DNA of 64,000 bases, from the NCBI RefSeq assembly GCF_000826645.1, contig NZ_JXJP01000006.1, forward strand, positions 62,001 to 126,000, in the 5' to 3' direction. Below, piece after piece: positions 46,852 through 56,254 of the stretch. How positions within the stretch are numbered: the stretch's first letter is position 1; the number at the start of each line of letters is the position of its first letter. The position numbers were made by a program, and so were the translations under genes. Under the pieces are notes generated by a model. The model made no database searches. It saw only the letters and a program-made list of their open reading frames with translations, and was not told the DNA's origin. Source of the stretch: Psychroserpens mesophilus (GTDB lineage Bacteria; Bacteroidota; Bacteroidia; Flavobacteriales; Flavobacteriaceae).

Positions 46852-48012
46852 TTAGTAGCTTACATACTCTACAATCTCTAAGCCGTAACCAATCATCCCA
46901 ACACGTTTGGTTTGTTGACTATTAGAGATTAATTTTAGTTTGTGAATATTTAAATCATGAAGAATTTGAGCGCCAATTCCGAAGTCTTTAGCATCCATTT
47001 CAATACTTGGAGCTTTAACCACTTTGCCTTCAATTTGAGACTCTTTTAATATGCTTAATCGCTTTAAAAGATTCATAGATTGAGATTGCTGATTAATAAA
47101 TACGATAGCACCTTTGCCTTCCGTGTTTATAACCCTAAACATATCATCTAATTTTTCGTCAGCATTGTTTGTAAGTGTACCTAATATGTCGTTATTAACC
47201 AAGGTTGCATTAACTCGGGTTAGGACGTGTTCATTTTTAGTCCATTTCCCTTTTGTTAAAGCGATATGTATTTGATTGTTAGTGGTTTGTTTGTAAGCTC
47301 TTAAACGAAAGCTTCCAAATCGAGTTTCGATTTCAAAATCTTCTTTTTTCTCTATTAGAGAATCATGTTCCATACGATAGGCTACTAAATCTTCAATAGA
47401 AACAATTTTCAAATCAAACTTTTTAGCAACTTCCATAAGTTGAGGTAATCTAGCCATCGTACCATCTTCATTCATGATTTCAACAATCACACCAGCAGGT
47501 TCTAGACCAGCAAGTTTTGCAAAATCAATAGCAGCTTCTGTGTGTCCTGTGCGTCTCAACACGCCTCCTTCTCTTGCTACGAGTGGAAAAATATGACCAG
47601 GTCTAGCGAGCTCAAAGGGTTTGATGTTTGGGTCAATGAGTGCTTGTATAGTTTTTGCTCTATCACTAGCAGATATGCCAGTGGTTACGCCATTTCCTCT
47701 TAAATCTACAGAAACTGTAAAAGCAGTTTCCATAGGATCAGTATTATTGTTAACCATCATATGGAGCTCAAGTTCTTTACATCTGCTCTCAGTTAAAGGA
47801 GCACAAATGAGTCCTCTACCATGAGTCGCCATAAAATTGATGGTTTCTGGTGTTATCTTACTTGATGCTGCAACAAAATCACCTTCATTTTCTCTGTTTT
47901 CGTCATCTACAACAATAATGACCTTGCCTTTTTTGATATCTTCAATAGCTTCAGAAATGGTGTTAAGTTCTATTGTTGCTGATGTTTTGGAGTTTGACAT
48001 TGTTGTAAACAT
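46852..48012 (-). CDS. ribB: 3,4-dihydroxy-2-butanone 4-phosphate synthase with degenerate GTP cyclohydrolase II domain
   Basis: Makes the four-carbon precursor of riboflavin from ribulose 5-phosphate. The N-terminal 210 residues are intact RibB: DDENRENEGDFVAASS, MATHGRGLICAPL, and GVLRRTGHTEAAIDFAKLAGL. The C-terminal half has the length of RibA but has lost its catalytic marks. The zinc Cys cluster (normally C-x10-C-x-C) is replaced by NNDILGTLTNNADEKLDDM, the whole domain has no Cys, and the substrate loop QEGRGIGL reads QQSQSMNLL. GTP cyclohydrolase II activity must therefore come from another gene. The start may be the Met at 48000 rather than 48012. It has its own -7 box at 48031. Confidence 0.88.
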   Translation of the reverse strand: MFTTMSNSKTSATIELNTISEAIEDIKKGKVIIVVDDENRENEGDFVAASSKITPETINFMATHGRGLICAPLTESRCKELELHMMVNNNTDPMETAFTVSVDLRGNGVTTGISASDRAKTIQALIDPNIKPFELARPGHIFPLVAREGGVLRRTGHTEAAIDFAKLAGLEPAGVIVEIMNEDGTMARLPQLMEVAKKFDLKIVSIEDLVAYRMEHDSLIEKKEDFEIETRFGSFRLRAYKQTTNNQIHIALTKGKWTKNEHVLTRVNATLVNNDILGTLTNNADEKLDDMFRVINTEGKGAIVFINQQSQSMNLLKRLSILKESQIEGKVVKAPSIEMDAKDFGIGAQILHDLNIHKLKLISNSQQTKRVGMIGYGLEIVEYVSY

Positions 48013-48030
48013 AACGATAAATTAGAGTAG

Positions 48031-48038
48031 CAAAGATA
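48031..48038 (-). promoter_or_regulatory. -7 promoter element for ribB
   Basis: The minus strand reads TATCTTTG, a full TAnnTTTG match, in the 30-base gap between the lptF/G-like gene and ribB. A start of transcription near 48024 would leave a leader of 12-24 bases. No FMN riboswitch fits in this space. Confidence 0.5.
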
Positions 48039-48042
48039 TGGC

Positions 48043-50415
48043 TTATTTTTTCTTTGCTGAAAAGTCTTCAGTTATTTTATTTCGCCTTTTTAAATATACA
48101 ATAGGATATATGAACAACCCCAGAACAGACCATAAAAAGTTGAGGTTTGTTGCTTGATCTGTAATTTGATATATTTTTTTAAAACTTATACTTGACAGTA
48201 CAGAATATATCAAAAACAGTACTCCAGAAATAGCAGATAGTTCTATGGAAGCACTTTCAGCTGCTGGCAACTTATTATTTTTAAAAATAAAATATAATAG
48301 CAATAATAAAATACCTAGTATATAGAAAATGTAAGTAAATCTTGAATAAATACTGTAGTCTTTAATTGCATTGTCAAGACCTTCAATATCTGAAGGATCT
48401 AACGTCTCTTTACGACGATCTGAGGTTTTGTGTTTTGTTTTACTGATTTTTAAATCTTCACTAATTTTTTTCTTTTGAAAAAAGTAGAAAATAAAATAAA
48501 ATGGCAGTCCAAAAAGAATGAAGATTAACGCATTTGAAATGTTGTTTTTGCCTAAATGTTTGTTCAGATTTGAACTATCCATTAACGACTTTACAAGTGC
48601 AAATAAGTATAGAATACCAACTAGAATACCACAAATAAGTAAGGCCTGCCCAAGCGAAGGGAAGCCGTTATTTCTTAATACAGCGCCAGGTAAGACAAAT
48701 AATAGAGTTAGAGCATAAAGTACAAATGCTAGTTTAGAATTATCTTCATACAAATACTTTAGTCGTATAGATTCTTCATAACCATAATCGACAAGGTTAC
48801 CACCAAATTTTAATTCTTGTTGCGTGATGCCACGTGATTCTAATACAGCTAAAGAGGAATTTTTGTATTCAATCCCATAATTATACTGTCTGTAATGCTT
48901 AACGATATCAATTAATTTCTTGTTATCATAATTGGTAAGTGTTTTATAATCTTCAGAATCCGTATTTAAAACATTGGTATTATAAATGAGCGTTTTACTC
49001 TTTATACCGAATAATTTTTTTAGTGGATTAAGAAGTCCTCCAGATTCAAACAATTGTCTGTCCTTGGTAGCTCTCTTTGTAAGATATATGCTCAACGGAA
49101 GCATGATTAGTGTGGATAGCCAAGTCGCCAATACAGGATTTAATGTACCATCAAGCGAACTGTTTTTCGCAAATATTCCAATGAAATGATAGGTTAAAAA
49201 CAATAATATTGCTATAACTAAAGGCAAACCAATACCTCCTTTACGAATCAAGGCACCTAGAGGTGCTCCGACAAAAAAGAGAATGATACAAGCTAGACCT
49301 AAAATGTATTTTTCATGAAGGGAAATAACGTGTTTACTTAACCATTTTGTAGATCCTGATACATTTTTCTTATTGGCAATAATAATTTGTTTGGTACTAG
49401 ATGCCGTGTTTCCAGCGAGGCTAAGGAGTTGAATTTTAGTTTTATCTTTAAATAAACTGAAAATATCTCCGTTAAAAACTGAATCTTTTTTTACCGTAAT
49501 ATTTTGATTCAAATTCTCAAAAGTTGAACGCGCGTAAAGTGTTTTCGAAAAATCCTTTAACTGATTTGATTGTTTTTCATATAAACTATCTATGGTGTAA
49601 TTAAGGCTGCTAACATCAAGCATATTATAACGACTGTCATAACTCTTATCATCAATATCAACATCATTTAAACCTTCTATGTCAACATTGATTATGTACT
49701 CTTCAAAATAGCTTTTGGCATATGGTTTTTTCGCACGTTGCTTAGCATCTTTATTAAATATTTCTTCATAATAATGACCGTTAAATAAAACTAGTTGAAG
49801 AATATTTGAGTTTGGATTACTTTTTAATTCACCAGAATCAGAGATAATGACGGTTGTATTTCCAGCGTGACGAACACCTTTTTTATGAATGACCACTGTC
49901 TTTAAAAATTGCCCTTTATCTCCGCTTTTCTTATCAACTTTTATATTGTACTCACCAACGTCATTGAACTGACCTTCGGCAATAGCCATTGCTGGTTGTA
50001 CTTTAGCAATATTCTTTCTTAAGTTGTAAAAGCTATAATTAGCAGAAGGAATGACATTATTCGAAAAAATAAAAGCACCTATACCAAGAATTACAATAAA
50101 AACACTTACACTTCGCATAGCACGCTGTAACGAAATACCTGTAGATTTCATGGCTGCGAATTCATAATTTTCGGCAAATTGTCCGAAAACCATTATTGAA
50201 GCCAGTAATACAGTAAGTGGTAATATTAATGGAATTAGAGTAGGAGTTACATATAACAAGAATTTTAAAATGACACCTACGGCTAAATCCTTACCAGCTA
50301 ATTCGCTTATGTAGAGCCAAATCGATTGTAAAACAAAAATGAGCATGAGTATAATAAACACGCTCAAAAAAGTTTTTAAGTAGGTCGTTAGTATGTACCT
50401 ATCCAGTATTTTCAT
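48043..50415 (-). CDS. LptF/LptG-family permease with extended C-terminal membrane region
   Basis: YjgP/YjgQ-type permease subunit that, with LptB, extracts lipopolysaccharide from the inner membrane. The N-terminus has the family start MKILDRYILTTYLKTFLSVF, three membrane helices, MKSTGISLQRAMR (coupling helix), a periplasmic beta-jellyroll (about 130-330) and three more helices (IILFFVGAPLGALIRKGGIGLPL). After about residue 450 there is an extra stretch of some 340 residues with about six more membrane helices that I cannot assign. At 790 residues it is about twice E. coli LptF or LptG. It lies 12 bases after lolA in the same operon, in keeping with outer-membrane biogenesis. Confidence 0.82.
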   Translation of the reverse strand: MKILDRYILTTYLKTFLSVFIILMLIFVLQSIWLYISELAGKDLAVGVILKFLLYVTPTLIPLILPLTVLLASIMVFGQFAENYEFAAMKSTGISLQRAMRSVSVFIVILGIGAFIFSNNVIPSANYSFYNLRKNIAKVQPAMAIAEGQFNDVGEYNIKVDKKSGDKGQFLKTVVIHKKGVRHAGNTTVIISDSGELKSNPNSNILQLVLFNGHYYEEIFNKDAKQRAKKPYAKSYFEEYIINVDIEGLNDVDIDDKSYDSRYNMLDVSSLNYTIDSLYEKQSNQLKDFSKTLYARSTFENLNQNITVKKDSVFNGDIFSLFKDKTKIQLLSLAGNTASSTKQIIIANKKNVSGSTKWLSKHVISLHEKYILGLACIILFFVGAPLGALIRKGGIGLPLVIAILLFLTYHFIGIFAKNSSLDGTLNPVLATWLSTLIMLPLSIYLTKRATKDRQLFESGGLLNPLKKLFGIKSKTLIYNTNVLNTDSEDYKTLTNYDNKKLIDIVKHYRQYNYGIEYKNSSLAVLESRGITQQELKFGGNLVDYGYEESIRLKYLYEDNSKLAFVLYALTLLFVLPGAVLRNNGFPSLGQALLICGILVGILYLFALVKSLMDSSNLNKHLGKNNISNALIFILFGLPFYFIFYFFQKKKISEDLKISKTKHKTSDRRKETLDPSDIEGLDNAIKDYSIYSRFTYIFYILGILLLLLYFIFKNNKLPAAESASIELSAISGVLFLIYSVLSSISFKKIYQITDQATNLNFLWSVLGLFIYPIVYLKRRNKITEDFSAKKK

Positions 50416-50427
50416 TGATGGTTTGGC

Positions 50428-51066
50428 CTAGTCGAGTCTATTTATGTAGTAGTCTCCATATTTACTTTTGTCAAATGTAAACAAGGTTTTTGAGATCGGC
50501 TCATTCGTTTTAAAAGAATTAACAGTTAAGGTGGTTTTTGTTCCATTTTTACCGATTTCAATAAGGTTGTAGATGTGTTTTGTGTTTGCATCAATACCTA
50601 ATAAGACCTCTTTAATCTCAGAGTTTGTATCGATAGGGTTTAGTTTCACATACTGAATTTTTCTACCTTTTACACTCTGAACAATATCGAGTTTGTAAGT
50701 ATATCCTTCTTTGTAAAATGATAACATTTTACTAGGCGTTATAGTTGTTTCTTCCTCTGTGTTTTCTGAAGAAATAGTGACTTCTTCGTCTTCTGGACTA
50801 ATGGTGTAAAGCGTTTTACCGTCGTAAATTCTTGTGATACCTAAAATGTTTAAAACATATTTGTCGCCTTCCATAACAACATCTCCGCGGGTCTCCTGAT
50901 TGATGTTTTCGCTGGTATTCTGAAGTACATATTTAAAATCTATAGATATGTTGTCATAAGATTTTGTTTTATTGTAAACGTCGTTGAGTAAGGCTTCTGC
51001 GTCTTGTGCAAAACCAAATGAACTTATTAAAACTAGTACTACTATTGCAATCTGTTTCATTTTCAA
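50428..51066 (-). CDS. lolA: LolA-like outer-membrane lipoprotein carrier
   Basis: A 212-residue periplasmic protein with signal peptide IAIVVLVLISSFGFAQ. The mature part has the LolA layout: LLNDVYNKTKSYDNISIDFKY, MEGDKYVLNILGITRIYDG, KTLYTISPEDEEVTI, and a long antiparallel sheet, forming a hydrophobic cavity that carries lipoproteins or other lipids to the outer membrane. It lies between ftsK and the lptF/G-like gene, 32 bases after ftsK. The family is diverse, so a specialised carrier is possible. Confidence 0.85.
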   Translation of the reverse strand: MKMKQIAIVVLVLISSFGFAQDAEALLNDVYNKTKSYDNISIDFKYVLQNTSENINQETRGDVVMEGDKYVLNILGITRIYDGKTLYTISPEDEEVTISSENTEEETTITPSKMLSFYKEGYTYKLDIVQSVKGRKIQYVKLNPIDTNSEIKEVLLGIDANTKHIYNLIEIGKNGTKTTLTVNSFKTNEPISKTLFTFDKSKYGDYYINRLD

Positions 51067-51098
51067 AATAACTATTAATTATAATTTATAAAGTTTAA

Positions 51099-53513
51099 TT
51101 ACGATTCGTTTTCTAATAACTGATCTAGAGCAACTAAATCAGGAACTAACACTTGTCTCGCTTTACTACCTTCAAAGCCTCCAACAATACCAGCAGCTTC
51201 CAATTGATCTATCAGTCGACCAGCTCTATTGTATCCCAATTTTAGTTTTCGTTGTAACAGGGAAGCAGAACCTTGTTGTGCAGTAACAATAATTTCAGCA
51301 GCTTCTCTAAACAATTTGTCTCTATCTTCTATGTTGTTATCAAGACTTGTGCCACTTTCTTCGCCAACATATTCTGGTAATTGATAAGCTTCAGGATATG
51401 CTTTTTGAGATCCAATAAAATCGGTGATTTTTTCGACTTCTGGTGTGTCAACAAAAGCACATTGGATACGAATAATATCATTCCCTTGTGTGTACAGCAT
51501 ATCTCCACGACCAATTAACTGGTCAGCACCAGAGCCATCTAAAATAGTCCTTGAATCAATCTTAGACGTCACCCTAAACGCAATACGTGCAGGGAAATTA
51601 GCTTTAATAATTCCTGTAATGACATTAACTGAAGGCCGTTGTGTAGCAATAATTAAATGAATACCAATAGCACGAGCTAATTGAGCCAAACGAGCTATGG
51701 GAGTTTCAACTTCTTTTCCAGCTGTCATGATTAAATCAGCAAACTCATCGACCACTAAAACGATGTAAGGTAAAAATTGATGACCATCGTTAGGATTAAG
51801 TTTACGCGCTTTAAATTTGGTATTGTATTCTTTGATATTACGACACATGGCGTTTTTCAACATTTCGTAACGGTTATCCATTTCAATACATAATGAATTT
51901 AATGTATTGATCACTTTAGTGTTGTCAGTAATAATCGCATCTTCACTGTCTGGAAGTTTTGCCAAGTAATGGCGTTCTATTTTATTAAATAATGTAAGCT
52001 CAACTTTTTTAGGATCGACTAAAACAAATTTAACTTCAGCAGGATGTTTTTTATAAAGTAATGATGTTAAAACTGCATTTAAGCCAACAGATTTACCTTG
52101 TCCTGTGGCACCTGCCATAAGTAAGTGAGGCATTTTTGCTAAATCGACAACCATGGTTTCATTACTGATGGTTTTTCCAAAAGCAATAGGGAGTTCCATG
52201 TCAGATTTTTGAAACTTTTGCGATGCAATAACAGAGCGCATCGATACAATAGTTGCATTTTTGTTTGGCACCTCTATACCAATGGTTCCTTTGCCTGGAA
52301 TAGGTGCGATAATACGAATTCCTAAAGCCGAAAGCGATAAGGCAATATCATCTTCTAAGTTTTTAATTTTTGAAATACGAACACCAGCTTCTGGCACAAT
52401 TTCGTAAAGTGTGACTGTAGGACCGATGGTAGCTTTGATACTGGCTATACCAATTTTGTAATTGTTTAAGGTCTCAACAATTCGGTTTTTATTCTCTTCA
52501 AGCTCTTCTTGATTTATGGTAATCCCTTCAGTATCGTATTTTTTTAATAAATCTAATGGTGGAAATTCAAACTTACTAAGATCTAATGTTGGGTCAAATT
52601 GTCCAAAATCTTCAACCAGTTTATTTGAAAGATTATCCGTTTCGGAAACCTCTTCTTCAAATGTTTTTATTTCAATATTTAACTCCGATTCTAGTTCTGG
52701 TTCTGGTTCTGGTTCAATTTTTTTAATATCAACTTTCGGGGTTTCAACTTTAGTTTCTGGTTTTGAATGTTTTTCAATCGTAGGCTTGGATTCTTCAATA
52801 TTTAATTCAAAAGCAGATTTTATATCTTCAGCTTCAGCAGATAAATCATTATCTAAAGGAACAATAACATCCTCGTTTGAGGATCGTGTGGAATTAAGAT
52901 CCTCTTTAAGTTCTTTATTAGCGTTTTTAAAAAGTGCCACAATTGATTCTCCAGTGACTTTAAAACGAATCGCTAAATAGACTATTAATACAAAGACGAG
53001 TAGAAGTACAGTTCCTATTTTTCCTATATAATCTTGAAAAAAACTATTCATTTCAAAACCTATAGTGCCACCAAGTGAATCGTATTTGTGAGCAAAAAAT
53101 CCAAAGAATATAGATAACCAAATGGCAATAAGCGTTCCCCAAATCCAATGTCTCCTTAGTTTAGATTTATTGATATCTAAGGTCACATAAACTCCTGAAA
53201 GAAATACCAATCCAGAAAATATAAATGACGAAATACCGAATGCCTGATTGATAAATAAATCACTAACCCAGGCACCAAGTTTGTTGAGCCAGTTTTTTGC
53301 TTCAACATCTCTCGTTCCTAGTTCAGAAAGTGTACTTTGGTCTGCTTGTCCTGTAAAGAAAAACGATAAGAATGCTATAAATAACAAAACACCAAGAATG
53401 ATTAGTAAACTACCAAAAATCAATTTCTGCTGACTTGATAATTTAAAACTTGGTTTTTGTGTTTTGGGCGTGGTCTTAGCTTTACTTTTAGTCTTGGTTT
53501 TTTTCTTCGCCAT
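51099..53513 (-). CDS. ftsK: FtsK/SpoIIIE DNA translocase
   Basis: Pumps chromosome ends across the division septum. Four membrane helices lie in the first 190 residues (LLIILGVLLFIAFLSFFF, ISSFIFSGLVFLSGVYV and so on), then an acidic linker to about 310. The alpha/beta motor has Walker A GATGQGKS (K474 from this start), Walker B YIVLVVDEFADLIM and the RPSVNVITGIIK segment. The winged-helix gamma domain (LLQRKLKLGYNRAGRLIDQLE) reads KOPS-like sites. I start at MAKKKTK (53513) since a -7 box overlaps the ATG at 53537. The linker is shorter than in E. coli, as usual for this phylum. lolA and lptF/G follow. Confidence 0.95.
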   Translation of the reverse strand: MAKKKTKTKSKAKTTPKTQKPSFKLSSQQKLIFGSLLIILGVLLFIAFLSFFFTGQADQSTLSELGTRDVEAKNWLNKLGAWVSDLFINQAFGISSFIFSGLVFLSGVYVTLDINKSKLRRHWIWGTLIAIWLSIFFGFFAHKYDSLGGTIGFEMNSFFQDYIGKIGTVLLLVFVLIVYLAIRFKVTGESIVALFKNANKELKEDLNSTRSSNEDVIVPLDNDLSAEAEDIKSAFELNIEESKPTIEKHSKPETKVETPKVDIKKIEPEPEPELESELNIEIKTFEEEVSETDNLSNKLVEDFGQFDPTLDLSKFEFPPLDLLKKYDTEGITINQEELEENKNRIVETLNNYKIGIASIKATIGPTVTLYEIVPEAGVRISKIKNLEDDIALSLSALGIRIIAPIPGKGTIGIEVPNKNATIVSMRSVIASQKFQKSDMELPIAFGKTISNETMVVDLAKMPHLLMAGATGQGKSVGLNAVLTSLLYKKHPAEVKFVLVDPKKVELTLFNKIERHYLAKLPDSEDAIITDNTKVINTLNSLCIEMDNRYEMLKNAMCRNIKEYNTKFKARKLNPNDGHQFLPYIVLVVDEFADLIMTAGKEVETPIARLAQLARAIGIHLIIATQRPSVNVITGIIKANFPARIAFRVTSKIDSRTILDGSGADQLIGRGDMLYTQGNDIIRIQCAFVDTPEVEKITDFIGSQKAYPEAYQLPEYVGEESGTSLDNNIEDRDKLFREAAEIIVTAQQGSASLLQRKLKLGYNRAGRLIDQLEAAGIVGGFEGSKARQVLVPDLVALDQLLENES

Positions 53514-53534
53514 TAAAGGATTCTTAGTATAAAA

Positions 53535-53542
53535 CAAAAATA
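53535..53542 (-). promoter_or_regulatory. -7 promoter element for ftsK
   Basis: The minus strand reads TATTTTTG (TAnnTTTG). Transcription would begin near 53528, downstream of the ATG at 53537 and 15 bases before the ATG at 53513, which settles the ftsK start. Confidence 0.5.
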
Positions 53543-53610
53543 CAAATTACTAACGTTTATCCTAACTTAAAAGTATTTAAACCGATTAGATATTAACGGA
53601 CTTATGAACC

Positions 53611-53982
53611 TTAGAAAATTTTTGGAAAATAAATAATCATGGCGGCAATGGTTGCAGAAACCGCAGCAATAAAAACAGCTCCAGCAGCAATGTCTTTAAT
53701 CCTGCCAATACTATCATGCCTGTCAGGATGTATGAAATCTGAAAGGTACTCGATTGCTGTGTTCATACCTTCTAAACTCATTACCAAACCTATAAATGAA
53801 ATTTGAACTAGCCATTCGGTTTTAGATATGTTAAAATAAAAACCAGCAATAGTCACTGTTATAGCAATAAAAACTTGAATCTTTATACTTGACTCAGTTT
53901 TAACTAAATAAATGGCACCTTTAAAAGCATAGCCTACGCTTTTTAACCGGTTCACTAAAAAAGAATCTTTTTTATGCGTCAT
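53611..53982 (-). CDS. dgkA: Diacylglycerol/undecaprenol kinase (DgkA family)
   Basis: A 123-residue membrane enzyme with three helices. Family motifs seen are NRLKSVGYAFKGAIYLVKTE, the signature EGMNTAIEYLSDF (catalytic Glu and Asn) and HDSIGRIKDIAAGAVFIAA. It phosphorylates diacylglycerol or undecaprenol with ATP at the inner membrane; in Gram-negatives lipid recycling is the usual role. It lies about 100 bases upstream of ftsK on the same strand with no strong sign of coupling. Confidence 0.93.
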   Translation of the reverse strand: MTHKKDSFLVNRLKSVGYAFKGAIYLVKTESSIKIQVFIAITVTIAGFYFNISKTEWLVQISFIGLVMSLEGMNTAIEYLSDFIHPDRHDSIGRIKDIAAGAVFIAAVSATIAAMIIYFPKIF

Positions 53983-54036
53983 GCCAATTGCTTTTAAAGG
54001 TGCGTTTTTGAAAATTTACAACGTATTTAACGCTAG

Positions 54037-54131
54037 TTTGTAATTGAGTTGAGTTTTATTTCAAAGCTTCTAAAGCTGCTTTGTAATTGAGTTGAGTTTT
54101 ATTTCAAAGCTTCTAAAGCTGCTTTGTAATT
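54037..54131. repeat. 43-base perfect tandem duplication across the tpx stop codon
   Basis: Two consecutive identical 43-base units (54037-54079 and 54080-54122), then the first 9 bases of a third. Each contains the last codons of tpx and its TAA. Only the right-hand copy is in the tpx frame, so the left copy is a leftover downstream of the gene. Within the unit CAAAGC and GCTTTG can pair as a small stem. Confidence 0.9.
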
Positions 54132-54599
54132 CGGCTCATCAGCAATTTCACTAACTTGTTCGGTGTGTATCACTTTACCTTCAGCATCAATAACAATTAT
54201 ACATCTTGATAACAACGTTTCAAAAGCGCCATCAGTAAAGTCAAGGCCATAAGAAGTACCAAAACTCCCATGCTTATAATCTGTTAAACTCACAACATTA
54301 TCTAAGCCTTCTGCGCCACAAAAGCGAGCCATTGCAAATGGTAAATCTTTCGAGATGCAAAGTACTTTTGTGTTTTTTAGTTCGCTTGCTTCTTTGTTAA
54401 ATGTTCTAACAGATTGCGCACAAGTTCCTGTGTCAACGCTGGGAAAAACGTTTAATACTAAGTTGTGACCTAAAAAATCACCTAATGATTTTGTGGACAA
54501 ATCAATTGCTGTTAATTTAAAATCTGGAGCTTGTGATCCAACTTTAGGGAGTGTTCCTGATGTATGTACGGTGTCTCCACCTAATGTAACGGTTGCCAT
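54099..54599 (-). CDS. tpx: Thiol peroxidase (Tpx, atypical 2-Cys peroxiredoxin)
   Basis: A 166-residue enzyme that reduces lipid and hydrogen peroxides. Peroxidatic C60 is in FPSVDTGTCAQSVR and resolving C94 in PFAMARFCGAEGL, the spacing of the Tpx family. Start TVTLGGDTVHTSGTLPKVGS and end NYKAALEALK are typical, and the length is normal. The last codons and stop are duplicated in tandem just downstream. Likely cytoplasmic, transcribed alone. Confidence 0.96.
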   Translation of the reverse strand: MATVTLGGDTVHTSGTLPKVGSQAPDFKLTAIDLSTKSLGDFLGHNLVLNVFPSVDTGTCAQSVRTFNKEASELKNTKVLCISKDLPFAMARFCGAEGLDNVVSLTDYKHGSFGTSYGLDFTDGAFETLLSRCIIVIDAEGKVIHTEQVSEIADEPNYKAALEALK

Positions 54600-54833
54600 A
54601 TTTATTTCGTTTTAATGAATGTTAAAATTAAGTATTATTTAAATCTTATGGTCTAAGCGCGTATAATATTTTGCAATAGTTTAACAGAAAGACTTTTCTT
54701 TTCTAATAGAATGAATTACTATTTCTTCATTTGTAGAATTATCATAATTATAATTTTAGATATTCATTTTTACGAATCTCATAAATTTTAAAGGTAATCT
54801 TAATTTGTTTGGTTATTTATTAAAGTCATTTTA

Positions 54834-54841
54834 TAAATTTG
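54834..54841 (+). promoter_or_regulatory. -7 promoter element for amt
   Basis: TAAATTTG matches TAnnTTTG, 19 bases before the ATG at 54861. The nearest TTTG upstream is 22 bases away, a little far for a -33 box. Confidence 0.45.
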
Positions 54842-54860
54842 ATTCAAATAGACTTTATTT

Positions 54861-56144
54861 ATGGGAAGAAAACTAAATTTTATTGTCCTAGTCGCATTAG
54901 TTCTTATTGCGCTATTTTGTGGTACAGAATATCAAATTTTAGATGCCGTAGATACTATCGATTCTGGTGATACTGCATGGATGATTGTAGCTTCTGCTTT
55001 GGTATTTTTAATGACACCTGGATTGGCTTTCTTTTATGGAGGAATGGTCAATAAAAGAAATGTGATTTCAACGATGCTTCAAAGTTTTGTCGCTTTGGGT
55101 GTGATAAGTGTTTTATGGGTAATTATTGGATTTAGTTTGGCTTTTGGAGAAAGCATTGGTGGTGTTATAGGTAATCCGATGACGTTCTTTTGTTTTAAAA
55201 ATGTATCCGTATCGCCTAATCCAGATTTTGCCGGAACTATTCCATTTTTGCTTTTTGCACTTTTTCAATTAAAATTTGCCATAATCACACCAGCTTTAAT
55301 CACAGGAAGTTTTGCAGAACGCATTCGATTTAGAAGTTATATCTTTTTTATGGTCTTGTTTTCTATTTTTATTTATTCGCCTTTAGCACACATGACATGG
55401 CATCCAGATGGATTACTAAGAAACTGGGATGTTTTAGATTTTGCTGGTGGAACAGTCGTTCACATGTCTGCTGGTCTTGCCGCTTTAGCAGCTGCTATAT
55501 ATTTAGGGAAGCGTAAGCATGCTATAGAACAACCAGCTAATATTCCGTTTGTAATATTAGGTACCGGTTTGCTTTGGTTTGGCTGGTTCGGATTTAATTC
55601 TGGTTCAGCACTTGGAGCAAATACAGATGCTGTGATTGCTTTTGCTAATACTAACATCGCTTCTGCAACGAGTATGATTACATGGTTGTTTTTCGAACGT
55701 TTTTACAACAGGAAAATGTCGTCACTGGGAGCATGTATAGGTGCTATAGTAGGTTTGGTGGCTATTACTCCCGCTGCAGGTTTTGTGACTATGGGACAAA
55801 GTATTTTTATAGGATTTATCGCTGCAATTGTTAGTAATATCGCAATTCAATTAAATAAAAAATCAAAAATTGATGACACCTTAGAAGTGTTTCCAAGTCA
55901 TGGAGTGGGTGGTATTGTGGGTATGATATTGACTGGAGTATTAGCTAAAGATGTTGGTTTAGTGTATGGTGAAACAACCACATTTACACATCATATGATT
56001 GCTTTAGTTGGTGTTGCTGTTTTTACCTTCTTCGGAAGTTTAGTATTGCTAAAAATTGTAGATCTTGTTTTACCACTTCGCGTCCGATCTGATCAAGAAG
56101 AACGAGGACTCGACTTGTCTCAACATGGAGAAAATATCGAATAA
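54861..56144 (+). CDS. amt: Ammonium transporter (Amt family)
   Basis: A 427-residue inner-membrane channel with about 11-12 hydrophobic helices. Seen are DTAWMIVASALVFLMTPGLAFFYGGMV, TPALITGSFAERIRF, SPLAHMTWHPDGLL, the pore His in FAGGTVVHMSAGLAALAAA and the second pore His in FPSHGVGGIVGMILTGV, both conserved in AmtB. The usual partner glnK is not adjacent on either side, so PII control, if any, comes from elsewhere. A hairpin terminator follows 31 bases after the stop. Confidence 0.95.
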   Translation: MGRKLNFIVLVALVLIALFCGTEYQILDAVDTIDSGDTAWMIVASALVFLMTPGLAFFYGGMVNKRNVISTMLQSFVALGVISVLWVIIGFSLAFGESIGGVIGNPMTFFCFKNVSVSPNPDFAGTIPFLLFALFQLKFAIITPALITGSFAERIRFRSYIFFMVLFSIFIYSPLAHMTWHPDGLLRNWDVLDFAGGTVVHMSAGLAALAAAIYLGKRKHAIEQPANIPFVILGTGLLWFGWFGFNSGSALGANTDAVIAFANTNIASATSMITWLFFERFYNRKMSSLGACIGAIVGLVAITPAAGFVTMGQSIFIGFIAAIVSNIAIQLNKKSKIDDTLEVFPSHGVGGIVGMILTGVLAKDVGLVYGETTTFTHHMIALVGVAVFTFFGSLVLLKIVDLVLPLRVRSDQEERGLDLSQHGENIE

Positions 56145-56175
56145 ATTAATAGCAGATTGATTGATAGTAGTAAAC

Positions 56176-56204
56176 AAGCCTTTTCAAACTGAAAAGGCTT
56201 TTTT
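56176..56204 (+). terminator. Rho-independent terminator after amt
   Basis: AAGCCTTTTC-AAACT-GAAAAGGCTT followed by TTTT: a 10-bp stem, 5-base loop and U-run. The same hairpin, including loop, recurs at 58034. Confidence 0.9.
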
Positions 56205-56254
56205 GATATAATGTGTAAACATGGTGAAAATATAGATAATTCGCTCAAATGTTA

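Noticed and set aside
53514-53537. Earlier ATG for ftsK
   Set aside because: The -7 promoter box overlaps it, so transcripts would not include it; the family starts at the MAKKK segment.
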